Under the pieces are notes generated by a model, which worked only from the letters and a program-made list of their open reading frames with translations, had not been told where the DNA came from and made no database searches. DNA of 64,000 nt from Cyclobacteriaceae bacterium (lineage in GTDB: Bacteria > Bacteroidota > Bacteroidia > Cytophagales > Cyclobacteriaceae). Each line of letters opens with the position of its first letter. Within the stretch, counting starts at the first letter, position 1. The position numbers and the translations under genes were made by a program. This document shows, in pieces, positions 38,668 to 47,455 of the stretch. The stretch lies in NCBI GenBank assembly GCA_019638275.1, contig JAHBUC010000006.1, positions 1 through 64,000 of the forward strand. Reading direction: 5' to 3'.

Positions 38668-39411
38668 TCACATATTTAAGTAATGCTTTGCTAATTCAAG
38701 GAATATATTCCGTTGTATTAGTGCGGCTTGAAAAAGTTTTCCGTGCTCTTTGATGTAGTCGTCTAGAATGTCGTCCTTTTCTTTTGCATTGTCCTTAGCC
38801 TGTTGAGCATAGAATTCGAAAGATGGGTCCCCAGGTTTGAAATCGGGTCCCTTTTGGAGATATTGGTCTACTAAAACCTTCTCGTACATTAAAGTTCTTT
38901 TTAGGCGACTAATTCTCATGTCAACAAAGTTATGAACTTTTAATACTTCCATTACTGTCTCATGGCATGAACTTACAAGTGTATCGCTTTGAACTAGAAG
39001 TTGCACTCGACTCAATGCAACATTTACATTGTTGTAGGCGTCCCTAAGCTTGATAATTTTATCCTTTAGCTCTTCATGGTTTGTCTGATTATATTCATGA
39101 ACCGAAACTCTTAAGCTGTCCCAAAGCCAAATATTGAGATTTGTAGAAAAATCTATTATTGATTGTTTCTGCTCATTGAATATTATGTTTTTCTTATTTG
39201 TCTCAATTGCTAAAGTCGCTCTAAGCAATTCAGTGTCCTGCTCAAATTTGTTCCTGACTTCTTCTACAATAGTTGTCAATTGTCCCAAATCTTCTTTGTC
39301 AGCAAGATTTTGTCCCTTTCTATTGAAATACTGCTTAAGATAAATTATGTAAAGACCTACTAGAAAGTTTATCAGTAAAACGATTATTAATAGTATAGTT
39401 TCCATCGTCAT
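38668..39411 (-). CDS. membrane-anchored helical protein (cassette)
   Basis: The 247-residue product begins with one hydrophobic helix (about residues 4-24) and is otherwise helical and charged, with a coiled-coil-like stretch (about 40-75) and no recognised domain. The frame extends a few codons further with a TTG, but the ATG at 39411 is the sensible start. It resembles small inner-membrane anchored proteins with a cytoplasmic helical domain; function unknown. It is alone in its cassette, whose two ends match as GGAA.TGCGCCCAAC. Confidence 0.75.
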   Translation of the reverse strand: MTMETILLIIVLLINFLVGLYIIYLKQYFNRKGQNLADKEDLGQLTTIVEEVRNKFEQDTELLRATLAIETNKKNIIFNEQKQSIIDFSTNLNIWLWDSLRVSVHEYNQTNHEELKDKIIKLRDAYNNVNVALSRVQLLVQSDTLVSSCHETVMEVLKVHNFVDMRISRLKRTLMYEKVLVDQYLQKGPDFKPGDPSFEFYAQQAKDNAKEKDDILDDYIKEHGKLFQAALIQRNIFLELAKHYLNM

Positions 39412-39437
39412 GTCGGTGTCACTCAAATTGGAATTGC

Positions 39438-39568
39438 GCCCAACGTTTTGTGTTTATGACGGCTGCGGTTTTCGAAGCCGTCTTTGTCCACCGTGGGTGG
39501 ACGAAGTTAGTAAAACAAACCTACATTTTAGAGTGTCACCCGCAGCTGGCATAAACACGGTGTTGGGC
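39438..39568. repeat. array site 10 (attC-like, family A)
   Basis: Left box GCCCAAC, right box GTTGGGC. It has the same arms and inner hairpins as site 11 and differs from it at only a few positions. Confidence 0.95.
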
Positions 39569-39577
39569 ACTGTGGGC

Positions 39578-40024
39578 CTACCGTGTCCGTTGATATTCAA
39601 CAAAAAGTTTATTATAGTCATTGTCCGGGTATGCCAATGCCACAAAATTGTCCACTTGTCGTTTTATGAAATATATGTTATAGCCTGATTGTGAATTGGT
39701 CAACTTGTCAAACCAAACTGGCCTATGATTTGGGTCAACTAAAATGTTTTTGTCAAACACTTCTTCTCTATCTGTCAATTGAAATTTAGAATTTGTTAAC
39801 CAGTCCCTTATGTCGCTTGATGGGCCTTCAAATGTCAAGAACCCATATCTTGTATTTGATGTTTGAGTTAAAGTAGTTCTAATATTGTTTACAGACTTGG
39901 GCAATTTCGGAAATTGTCCGTCCCTTAATATGAGTTTTAGATTTTTGTCCGTTGTCGAGCTGCTACTTAATAAAGTAAGAATTAAAAGTCCACAGGCAAC
40001 TCGTATTAATTTAGACTTTGTCAT
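39578..40024 (-). CDS. small exported protein (cassette)
   Basis: The open frame continues upstream into the recombination site, but the ATG at 40024 begins a signal peptide (VACGLLILTLLSSSS) and is taken as the start, giving 148 residues. A Cys in the signal region (ACGLL) is too early for a usual lipobox. The mature part has no recognised domain. It fills the 0.5-kb cassette, whose ends match as GGCCCA..GTGCCCAAC. Confidence 0.72.
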   Translation of the reverse strand: MTKSKLIRVACGLLILTLLSSSSTTDKNLKLILRDGQFPKLPKSVNNIRTTLTQTSNTRYGFLTFEGPSSDIRDWLTNSKFQLTDREEVFDKNILVDPNHRPVWFDKLTNSQSGYNIYFIKRQVDNFVALAYPDNDYNKLFVEYQRTR

Positions 40025-40042
40025 GTTGTCCTGGCCCATTGT

Positions 40043-40173
40043 GCCCAACGTGTTGTGTTTATGACGGCTGCGGTTTTCGAAGCCGTCTTTGTCCACCGTG
40101 GGTGGACGAAGTTAATAAAACAAAACTATATTTTAGAGCGTCACCCGCAGCTGGCATAAACACGGTGTTGCCG
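40043..40173. repeat. array site 9 (attC-like, family A)
   Basis: Left box GCCCAAC, right box GTTGCCG: clearly not complementary, although the interior is almost identical to sites 10 and 11. The right box instead matches CGGCAAC at the far end of the neighbouring cassette. Confidence 0.95.
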
Positions 40174-40185
40174 GCTGTAGCATTG

Positions 40186-40713
40186 TCAAAATATTTTCTT
40201 CACTACAAATTCTTTTTTTCGTCCTATAAATACACTCCATAGTAATTCTGTCAGGATGGCGCAACCTATTAAATTGGACAATGTCACAATGGAAAAAGTG
40301 CTTTCGAAATTCTGGATAACTGTCAATTGAATAATTAAATAGGTCAGCATTATTAAAACTGTCAGTATTATTTCTCTTCTTAATTTTAAGTCCCAAAGAT
40401 TCATTGCGAAAAATATTGTCCCAAAAATTGGATTTAGTAAAAAGCCTACAATGAAGATTAGTTGTTTGGAAAATAATTCAGGAAGTCCTTCGTTTTTCTT
40501 TTTAATTGTCTCAATTTCTTGTCGTTCTATTTCAATTTTAGATTGAATGTCTGTCTTGAGTTTACTATGGTCGTCAGATAGCCCTGTTCTTTTTTCTAAT
40601 TCCGTCAGTGCTGCTAAAACAGCTTCTTTGTCAAAAAGTGTTTGTCTGTCAATTATGTTTGTCAACTCATAATTGCTTTTGGTTGTCATTTTGTTTGTAA
40701 ATCTGTTGTCCAT
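40186..40713 (-). CDS. membrane protein with N-terminal helical domain (cassette)
   Basis: The 175-residue protein (start at the ATG at 40713; 40689 also possible) has a polar, helical N-terminal half (about 1-80, with a Lys/Glu-rich coiled coil) and three to four membrane helices in the C-terminal half (about 88-105, 115-130, 140-158). I do not recognise it. The frame extends upstream through the site, but those codons derive from the palindrome and are unlikely to be translated. Confidence 0.72.
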   Translation of the reverse strand: MDNRFTNKMTTKSNYELTNIIDRQTLFDKEAVLAALTELEKRTGLSDDHSKLKTDIQSKIEIERQEIETIKKKNEGLPELFSKQLIFIVGFLLNPIFGTIFFAMNLWDLKLRREIILTVLIMLTYLIIQLTVIQNFESTFSIVTLSNLIGCAILTELLWSVFIGRKKEFVVKKIF

Positions 40714-40731
40714 TATTTTTTGTGCTATTGC

Positions 40732-40863
40732 CGGCAACGTGTTGGGTTTGTGACGGCTGCGGCTTTCGAAGCCGTCATTGTCCACCGTTGGCAAAACGAA
40801 TTTAAGAAAACTAAACTTTATACCAACACATCACCCGCAGCTGGCACAAACCTGTTGTTGGCA
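40732..40863. repeat. array site 8 (attC-like, family A variant)
   Basis: Left box CGGCAAC, right box GTTGGCA. The interior is family A, but the L arms read GGGTTTGTG/CACAAACCT instead of GTGTTTATG/CATAAACAC. Two base pairs have changed on both sides at once, which is direct evidence that the folded form is maintained. Confidence 0.93.
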
Positions 40864-40943
40864 GTAGTTGGGCTTCGTCCATAATCGTCAACCGCCCCTC
40901 ATTCTATATAGTCGTTTGATTTAAAGTCCAGCGTTGTAAAAAA

Positions 40944-41810
40944 TTATTTCTTGACTTCATAAATTCCACTTACACTGTTCCATACTAATTTGTTGTGATT
41001 TGTGTCCCAAAACGTTTGCCACCATTTGGCGTCCTTAGTTTCGTCAAACTTACTGTCTCCAAATAGCATTCCTAGATATGAAAATGTGTAAGTGTCCGGA
41101 TTACAGTAACTCGCTTGCGAACCCTTTTCTTTTGGCATTTCATCCAAATTGTAAACGTTTTTTAAGCAGTTCTTTGTGATTTGATGTTTCTTTGGATTGT
41201 CTTGTAAAGAGACAATAAGAGCTTGAACAGCAGTTAAGCTGCTTATTTCTGGAATTTTTGAATTTTTATACTCAATGGGTCTATATTCGTCAACTGATTT
41301 ATTGGTTAGGAAATTTACCCATTTGTTTTTAAGTTCTTCAAGTTCTTCCTTGGTTGATTGAATGGTAACGAATCCAAAATTCTTGTTTGTTAAGTTTTGA
41401 AGAATTTGATTTGCTCTTCCACCAACTTTGAACAAATCATTGTCTATGACCAAGCCTTTTCCTTCAAATATTATGTCACCATTAATTACTCTGTCCCAAA
41501 TGATTAACCTACTTGTCCCCTCCAATTTTGTTTCATTACTATCGGTGATTTGATTTGTAAGTTCTTTTAAATAGGCGCTGTCCTTTGAATAGTTATTTAT
41601 TGAAGCATTTAACGTCAAGAAAACGGCACTCCAACTTTTGTCATTTAAATTTTTATTCAAAAGCTCTGATGCGGTCAGCTTTTGTGCCTGGTCATACATT
41701 TCTCTTGTATAGTTTTCAATATTTTGTTGACTCCATGAAGTCAGTATTTTTTGAGAAAAAGATTTATAGGAAAAAATTGTCAGTAGAGTCAAGAAAAAGT
41801 ACTTAATCAT
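40944..41810 (-). CDS. exported protein of unknown function (cassette)
   Basis: The 288-residue product has a signal peptide (about 1-19, ending YKSFSQ) and a soluble, mixed helix/strand mature region with no domain I recognise. It is probably periplasmic. The cassette boundaries form the clearest long inverted repeat of the array (AGCCCAA.TACTGCCAAC at both ends, 17 of 18 matches). The stop lies about 80 bases from site 8. Confidence 0.75.
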   Translation of the reverse strand: MIKYFFLTLLTIFSYKSFSQKILTSWSQQNIENYTREMYDQAQKLTASELLNKNLNDKSWSAVFLTLNASINNYSKDSAYLKELTNQITDSNETKLEGTSRLIIWDRVINGDIIFEGKGLVIDNDLFKVGGRANQILQNLTNKNFGFVTIQSTKEELEELKNKWVNFLTNKSVDEYRPIEYKNSKIPEISSLTAVQALIVSLQDNPKKHQITKNCLKNVYNLDEMPKEKGSQASYCNPDTYTFSYLGMLFGDSKFDETKDAKWWQTFWDTNHNKLVWNSVSGIYEVKK

Positions 41811-41888
41811 GTCGCTGTCGTTTATTTGTGCTTTGGTATAAAATCATTTTCGATTACTCGTCTTTGTCCACGGAGCCAGCCCAATTAC

Positions 41889-41977
41889 TGCCAACGTTAG
41901 TATATAAAACGTGGCGGCACTCCAAATTAATAAAAAACAAATCAAAGTGCCGCCATGTTTTATATACTTTGTTGTGC
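41889..41977. repeat. array site 7 (attC-like, family E)
   Basis: Left box TGCCAAC, right box GTTGTGC. The stem GTATATAAAACGTGGCGGCAC pairs with GTGCCGCCATGTTTTATATAC almost without defect, except the conserved G opposite T. At 89 bp it is short and its sequence is unrelated to family A. Confidence 0.92.
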
Positions 41978-42003
41978 ACAGTGTCACGCATTCACTGTAC
42001 TTT

Positions 42004-42067
42004 AACCACACGGATGCCAGTGCTTTGGTTGTGTGTCGGCTTGCGCGGTACTGGCATTGGTGTGGTT
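42004..42067. repeat. second-family hairpin A, downstream of the helicase gene
   Basis: AACCACAC pairs with GTGTGGTT and, after a two-base mismatch, ATGCCAGT pairs with ACTGGCAT, leaving a loop that contains GCTTTGGTTGTGTGTCGG. The loop motif recurs in hairpins B (44337) and C (47061). It sits between site 7 and the helicase stop. Confidence 0.75.
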
Positions 42068-42077
42068 TTTCGAAGCA

Positions 42078-44285
42078 CTATACCTCCTGTCCGTTTACTT
42101 TTTCACCACAATAAGGACACGTAATCCATAATTTATTCAATTCACTGAAACACTTTTTGCAAGTGATTACTTTGTCCACCATTGACTTGAGTGGAATACT
42201 TGTCCGTACTGTAAATGTTTCTGGAATTTCCTTTAAGAAACTCGACTCATTACCTTTTTCTGTAATTAGAAAAAGTTTCTCTTTCGCTCTCGTCATTGCT
42301 ACATAAAAGAGTCGTCTTTCTTCCTCAAGTAATAGGTCGTGGTTGGCCTTTTTAATAGTTTGAAAGATTCTGTCCTCGAGCCAAATGTCCGGAAATCCAC
42401 CGTCACCTTCTGTAAGTCCAATTATGAAAACGACTTTAGCCTCAAGTCCCTTTGCTGCGTGAATGGTTTTTCCTTGAACCTTCAACCCCTCGTCCCTTAG
42501 TCTATGGTAGTAAGATTTGTCTTGATTAAATGAGTTACTGAACATTTTACTTCTTCTATAAAGGAATAGAATGTCCTCGCTTGTTAGTCCTTCGCCTTGG
42601 AATTTTCGAACCTCTTCAATTGCAAACTGAATATTTTCTTCCTCACTATTTCCGGCAAATACAACAATTTTATGTTCTGATTTTTTTGAAGAGTGAATGT
42701 CCTTGTTAACCTTAAACTTATTATGTTTTATGACTTCATTGCTTGCTCCAACAATATGTTGAGTGCTCCTATAATTTAGATTTAATTTAATAACACGAGC
42801 GTTTTTAAAGTGATTCTCAAATTCTATAATATAACTCACATTCGAACCTCTAAACCCGTAAATGCTTTGCCAATCGTCACCAACGCAAAAAAGTTGTGTG
42901 TCGTCCGTGAGCATAAGTTTTATTAATTCAACCTGTAGATTGTTAACGTCTTGAAACTCATCAACTAAAATGTATTGAAACTTACTTTTGTACTTATTGG
43001 CAATGTCTGGATGGTTTTTAAATAGAGAAGTAGTCCTTGAAATTAAGTCATTGAAGTCAAGGTAGGATTTGTCTGTGCAATAGGTTATGTATTTCTCAAC
43101 TATTGGTATTGCTAATTCATAAAAGCTCCTTACTCTTTCGTGTTGGTCTTTATTTGCGTTACTTAAAACAGTCTGAGTGCTAATATTCTCTACCTTAATC
43201 ATGTCGGTTATCCTAATGACTTGAGTGAGAAATTTTTTAACGTCTTCATGATAACCGTTGAATTCTTCTTTGTATGTAAGGGCTGCATTAACATGGTAAT
43301 TTGCTGGAAGACGATTCTTGATGACTTTATCTAAAGTGTGATTAAAAAGAGCAGAGTCTTTTGTCATGCTCTCATAAGTCTTTACCAATAGGAGATTGCC
43401 TTTTTTAAATTGCTCTTCCTTGTCCTTTGTCGAGTAGCTTTTTTCACTAACGTGTTCCAAGTAAAGATTTGCCTCTGGAATGTAAAAGTCGGGGTGAAAT
43501 GTAAAGTCCTTAACGTTGAGCAATGGTTCATACTCATACTTTATGCTATGTCGGTAAAGCCAATCTGCTATAAATTGTTCTGACTTCGACCTTACTTTGG
43601 TTCCATCTAAAGCGGTAAAATATTTTCCATCTTTGGGCGCGAACTTGCTTTGGTTCTTATCGAGATGTATTTTATCAATTATGTAGTCTAAAACGTAACG
43701 CTTTAGACGAAGCAGAAATTCAGTTTTCTCGCATTCTTCTATCAGTATTTTGTGGAAGACTTCAAATACAGTTTCAGGAGCAACATGTTTTGATAATTCG
43801 TCTTCTTCGTCTCTTTTCTCGTCTCCAATTATTCTGAATTTGTTGTCAAATTCATTCACTCCATGATTCCTTAAAACACTATAACAAAAGCTATGGAATG
43901 TTCTAATTGTAAGTGAGTCAATCCATTTAAACTTCCTTTGATAGTTAAACCTCTCTTTGTCTTTGTCAGCTTTACTTTTGAATTTATCAACAAGGATTTT
44001 TTCATATTCTCCGGTATTGTCTGCTGAAATGATTAAGCGGTCAATCATTTCATTGGTAGCATTCTTAGTAAATGTGATTGCAAGTATTCCCGAAGGACTC
44101 ACATTTTTTTCTTCTATTAGATAGACAAGCTTTTGAAGGAGGGTCTTAGTCTTACCTGAACCTGCTCCTGCCAAAACAAGTAAGCGTTTTTCATCACTGA
44201 TAACTGCTTCTTTCTGTCTATCATTTAGCGCGCTTAGATTGGTCTTAGTTTCTTCAATCATGCCTCGGGTTTCAAAATTCAACAT
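42078..44285 (-). CDS. SF1 (UvrD/HelD-type) helicase with inserted PD-(D/E)XK nuclease domain
   Basis: The 735-residue protein has the SF1 helicase motifs: Q-motif LNDRQKEAV, Walker A GAGSGKT (40-46), TFTKNATNEM, Walker B VDEFQDVN, LNYRSTQ, and VAMTRAKEKL near the end. Between motifs (about 220-310) is an inserted domain with KSEQFIADWLYRH, HPDFYIPEANLYLEH and a following Lys, giving E236, D266 and E277 as likely PD-(D/E)XK nuclease residues. A C-terminal zinc ribbon has Cys 709, 712, 723 and 726. It should unwind and cut DNA. It shares a cassette with the SMC-like ATPase, suggesting a defence role. An alternative start lies at 44261. Confidence 0.9.
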   Translation of the reverse strand: MLNFETRGMIEETKTNLSALNDRQKEAVISDEKRLLVLAGAGSGKTKTLLQKLVYLIEEKNVSPSGILAITFTKNATNEMIDRLIISADNTGEYEKILVDKFKSKADKDKERFNYQRKFKWIDSLTIRTFHSFCYSVLRNHGVNEFDNKFRIIGDEKRDEEDELSKHVAPETVFEVFHKILIEECEKTEFLLRLKRYVLDYIIDKIHLDKNQSKFAPKDGKYFTALDGTKVRSKSEQFIADWLYRHSIKYEYEPLLNVKDFTFHPDFYIPEANLYLEHVSEKSYSTKDKEEQFKKGNLLLVKTYESMTKDSALFNHTLDKVIKNRLPANYHVNAALTYKEEFNGYHEDVKKFLTQVIRITDMIKVENISTQTVLSNANKDQHERVRSFYELAIPIVEKYITYCTDKSYLDFNDLISRTTSLFKNHPDIANKYKSKFQYILVDEFQDVNNLQVELIKLMLTDDTQLFCVGDDWQSIYGFRGSNVSYIIEFENHFKNARVIKLNLNYRSTQHIVGASNEVIKHNKFKVNKDIHSSKKSEHKIVVFAGNSEEENIQFAIEEVRKFQGEGLTSEDILFLYRRSKMFSNSFNQDKSYYHRLRDEGLKVQGKTIHAAKGLEAKVVFIIGLTEGDGGFPDIWLEDRIFQTIKKANHDLLLEEERRLFYVAMTRAKEKLFLITEKGNESSFLKEIPETFTVRTSIPLKSMVDKVITCKKCFSELNKLWITCPYCGEKVNGQEV

Positions 44286-44336
44286 TCCAATTTAAGACTT
44301 TGATTCGATTATTTATGACCATAGTCTTCTCGCCTT

Positions 44337-44398
44337 AACCACATGGCTGCCAAAGCTTAGGTTGTGTGTCGGAATATGTGGCTTTTGCATTGGTGTTT
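44337..44398. repeat. second-family hairpin B, between helicase and ATPase genes
   Basis: AACCACAT faces TTGGTGTTT (imperfect) and TGCCAAAGC faces GCTTTTGCA (8 of 9), with the shared loop motif GCTTAGGTTGTGTGTCGG. It has no T-tract typical of a terminator. It lies in the 121-base gap between the two genes. Confidence 0.7.
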
Positions 44399-44406
44399 CT
44401 GGAAAT

Positions 44407-46992
44407 CTATTTTCGTCTTTTATTTATGGTAGTTACCCAGCTCTCCAAAGAAGATATGTCTTTTTCCAATTCATCCGGGGATGGGACTTCCTCATTCTCG
44501 GCTGCCGCTAGGTCATGACCAGGTAGCCACTTTGAGCATTTAGTCATGCCCTCTTCAAATATCCTGCAATCATCCTCGGTAATATCTGAAAGGCTGTGAA
44601 TCTGCTGAGTTTGTATGCTCTCTCTATACCGTTCTACCATCCCATTCAATAAGACTTCCTCAAATGCACGTTCCCAAGTTTCTCGCAAGCGACCGTAAAT
44701 TAAAGTTGCGTTACGCTCGTACTCCTGTCGGTTACTTGCCTTAAACAACTTTCTGTTTTCCTGTAGGTCGTTCTTAAGCACCCCGATGCGTTTTTTTACT
44801 TTCATCGCCACCCAAGGCAATTCTGCACTGCATATGCCAGCTCCGATTCTTTCTCTAATTAAGTGTTGATCCTGCAGGTTAACACCAGATTTATCTGCCT
44901 CCCGATGAAGTGCAAGAAGAAAGACTATGTCATGCGTAAACACTATTACTTGTCGAGTGTTAGCCTCCTCAACAAGACGCCTAGCAATTATTGAACGCCA
45001 TTTATGATCAAGTGATGAAACTGGATCATCAAATAGTATTGCTGACGGGTCGTCTGCGGTGCTTAACTCTGCAAAAAACGCTGCGATAGACAAGCATCTT
45101 GCTTCACCTTCGCTTACTACTTTTGGTACCTCAATGCTTGGTGCTCTTTTCAATATAAGCTTGTGATATAGGGCTCCACGTTCTCCACCGGCCTCCTGAA
45201 GTTCAACCTCCACATGAAAAAACTTCAATTTTTCAAGTTCCTTTCTAAAACTGGATTGTAGCTTTTCGGTTACAACAGCTTTAGTTATTTCAGTGCTCTT
45301 TCTTGTGATATTATTAGTTCGAGTATCTCGGATACATAGTTCGTAAGCGGCTAGTTTGGCCTTACGATCTATTACAGCTAAAACACTTTTTAGATTTATA
45401 CCCAAAACTTCCCGCGACTTCAATTCATTGTAGCTTCTTGTCAGCTCGTCTTTTTTCGCTTGATCAACTGGAGTCACCAATTCCTTAGACCGTTTCCGAA
45501 GCTGTTCAACTAATTTCCTTATTCTATCTTCAGCTAATAAATATTTGGGTAACTCTGATGGTGCACCTGAAAGATCATGAAGAGCATTTAATATAATGGA
45601 TTGTCTTGTCTTAGCCGCCTCCAAAAATGAACTAATTTCTTGTGCTATATCTTCTGATTCAATGTTGATTTCTTGAATGTAATTATCATTTGTGACGTCT
45701 ATAACCTTTAGAGTATTGAGTTGCTCAAACAAAACCTGATATTCACGCTTAGAATTGCTAAATGCCTGTTCCGTTTTAGAGAGTACATATTCTTGAAAAT
45801 TATTTAGTCGTTGAATGGCTGAGTCAGCTAAATCTTGTTGGCATAAAACACATTTTGATTTGTAACCTGTGAAAGGAAATGAATGTTCTTTATATGCCTC
45901 TTTTGAAGAGAATTCTTCCGCGGCTTTCCACATCTCTTTCCACATGTCTGAACCGCTTCCTGGAAGAAGTTCCGTGGGCATTGCCTTTTCTCTTACCTTC
46001 TTTGCCTCTTCATGATTCTCTCTAGTAGTCTTTTGCTTATCGAATAGTTTATGAACAAATTCATCGTTCAATCCTCGGTCAATGCTCAGAAGATGATTCA
46101 AAAAAGTTTCAATCCTATCGGCTCTGATATGCATCACACCAGCGTCTTTAGTTGGATTTTTGGACTTTAGGTCGTCAAGACTTTTCTGCAACAGTTGTAA
46201 TTGTTCTTTTTCAGACGAGTCTAGAGTGGCCAGTAGAGTTACAGTTTCTGGCTTGGTCAAAGATGACAAACTATTGATGAGTTTTCTTACTTGAGTTCCA
46301 TCCGGAAAATCTGGTAGTATTATTTCGTCTCTACTGAGCAATCTAATTTCCTTGTCAATTCTCTTCCCAACTTCTTCGCAACACAAAGCAAGTTTATCAA
46401 ATAGATCGAGTCCAAACGGACGGAATGCTACATCCGTCCTCTCCCTCAAATAGATACTAGCAGATCTCGTATCAAAGACATTAACTCGATTGAGGTTGTT
46501 ATCACCTTCAGTCCATTCATGGATTTCGTTTCCGTCATCAATTCTATATTGAATAGAAATCGAAGGCCTTGCGGGCACCAACTCTGATAGGACATTGCCC
46601 AAAATCTCCTCTTGACCTCTCGTCTTACATGCGCCTTTTAAAATTCTCGTATAACCTGATTTTCCAGCAGCGTTGTCACCGTAAATAACAGTTAGATTTG
46701 CACCGAATTCAATTTTCTGATTTTCCGCAAGGGCGTTCACTCCACTAAAGTGTAACACTGATGTTAGAGTTATCTTTCCGGAATTTGAAACGCTTCCTGA
46801 AATGTGAGTTTCATCAATAAGTATTGGTTTAATCTCCTTTTCAGAAAGCCCATGTGATGCTTTACATAATTCTGTAAGTTCATCATAATCTTCATTGCTT
46901 AATGAATTCTTGGTAATTAACCTTCTTAACGCATCTCGTTGCCAATCTGGTCTATCCTTTGACCATTCTAAAATTTCTTGTAAAACACTCAT
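44407..46992 (-). CDS. SMC/RloC-like AAA ATPase with zinc hook
   Basis: The 861-residue protein has an N-terminal helical domain (about 5-50, DRPDWQRDALRRL), an ABC/SMC-type Walker A GDNAAGKS (105-112), a long coiled coil (about 240-560) interrupted by a CVLC zinc-hook motif (C381/C384) like Rad50, an ABC signature-like EGEARCLSIAAFF, Walker B AILFDDPVSSLDH (about 655-668) and FTHD. The C-terminal domain (about 690-861) contains R770-x3-E774 followed by His, which recalls but does not prove an RloC/PrrC anticodon nuclease. It is a probable phage-defence or repair ATPase. It uses far fewer GTCC tetramers than the helicase gene. Confidence 0.87.
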   Translation of the reverse strand: MSVLQEILEWSKDRPDWQRDALRRLITKNSLSNEDYDELTELCKASHGLSEKEIKPILIDETHISGSVSNSGKITLTSVLHFSGVNALAENQKIEFGANLTVIYGDNAAGKSGYTRILKGACKTRGQEEILGNVLSELVPARPSISIQYRIDDGNEIHEWTEGDNNLNRVNVFDTRSASIYLRERTDVAFRPFGLDLFDKLALCCEEVGKRIDKEIRLLSRDEIILPDFPDGTQVRKLINSLSSLTKPETVTLLATLDSSEKEQLQLLQKSLDDLKSKNPTKDAGVMHIRADRIETFLNHLLSIDRGLNDEFVHKLFDKQKTTRENHEEAKKVREKAMPTELLPGSGSDMWKEMWKAAEEFSSKEAYKEHSFPFTGYKSKCVLCQQDLADSAIQRLNNFQEYVLSKTEQAFSNSKREYQVLFEQLNTLKVIDVTNDNYIQEINIESEDIAQEISSFLEAAKTRQSIILNALHDLSGAPSELPKYLLAEDRIRKLVEQLRKRSKELVTPVDQAKKDELTRSYNELKSREVLGINLKSVLAVIDRKAKLAAYELCIRDTRTNNITRKSTEITKAVVTEKLQSSFRKELEKLKFFHVEVELQEAGGERGALYHKLILKRAPSIEVPKVVSEGEARCLSIAAFFAELSTADDPSAILFDDPVSSLDHKWRSIIARRLVEEANTRQVIVFTHDIVFLLALHREADKSGVNLQDQHLIRERIGAGICSAELPWVAMKVKKRIGVLKNDLQENRKLFKASNRQEYERNATLIYGRLRETWERAFEEVLLNGMVERYRESIQTQQIHSLSDITEDDCRIFEEGMTKCSKWLPGHDLAAAENEEVPSPDELEKDISSLESWVTTINKRRK

Positions 46993-47060
46993 AGCATACC
47001 CGGTTGTAGATCAACCCCTTTTTGTCACCTAAAAGATACCTTTTATTGACGGTAGAAAAA

Positions 47061-47120
47061 ATTGGCTCTTTTGCTTGCTTTGGTATCGCGTTGGAATGTG
47101 TGGCAAGCAAATGTGCCAAT
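47061..47120. repeat. second-family hairpin C, upstream of the ATPase gene
   Basis: ATTGGC (47061-47066) pairs with GCCAAT (47115-47120) and TTTGCTTGC (47070-47078) with GCAAGCAAA (47103-47111). The loop has GCTTTGGTATCGCGTTGG, the same motif as in hairpins A and B with changes. It lies between the ATPase start and site 6. Confidence 0.65.
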
Positions 47121-47156
47121 GCGCGGTGGCCACTACTCTGTCCCGCGTGGCATTGT

Positions 47157-47287
47157 GCACAACGTTTTGTGTTTATGACGGCTGCGGTTTTCGAAGCCGT
47201 CTTTGTCCACCGTGGGTGGACGAAGTTAATAAAACAAAACTACATTTTAGAGTGTCACCCGCAGCTGGCATAAACACGGTGTTGGCA
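47157..47287. repeat. array site 6 (attC-like, family A)
   Basis: Left box GCACAAC, right box GTTGGCA, not complementary to each other. The interior is nearly identical to sites 9-11. The left box matches the GTTGTGC at site 7, 5.2 kb away, defining the helicase/ATPase unit as one cassette. Confidence 0.95.
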
Positions 47288-47455
47288 ACAGTTGGGTTCG
47301 TCCGTCAATGGTTTGTAAGTTTTCAATTGTCTGCCGTTTATTAAAGGCTCAAGTCTTTGTCAATGGTCTAGAACCCAACTCCGAAATACTTGATTTTGTC
47401 TCGTTTCTCTGTATTGTTAGTCCACGGTATGTTGTTTTATCAAACTATTTATTTG

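Noticed and set aside
40043..40794. N-terminal extensions such as DGFENRSRHK on cassette proteins
   Set aside because: The extra codons are translations of the family A palindrome. ATGs that start signal peptides or ordinary N-termini lie just inside the cassettes.
42004..44398. Hairpins A and B as Rho-independent terminators
   Set aside because: Neither is followed by a T-tract on the minus strand, and they share loop rather than stem sequence.
44407..46992. GajA of Gabija
   Set aside because: The ATPase has a Rad50-like CxxC hook in a coiled coil and no visible TOPRIM motif, so the pair is not called Gabija.
44407..46992. Certain anticodon nuclease (RloC/PrrC)
   Set aside because: An R-x3-E motif and later histidines exist in the C-terminal domain, but the spacing to His differs from that known for PrrC, so it is left as a possibility.
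47022..47344. plus-strand frames over site 6
   Set aside because: They are made by the open frame of the palindrome on the other strand and recur at every family A site.
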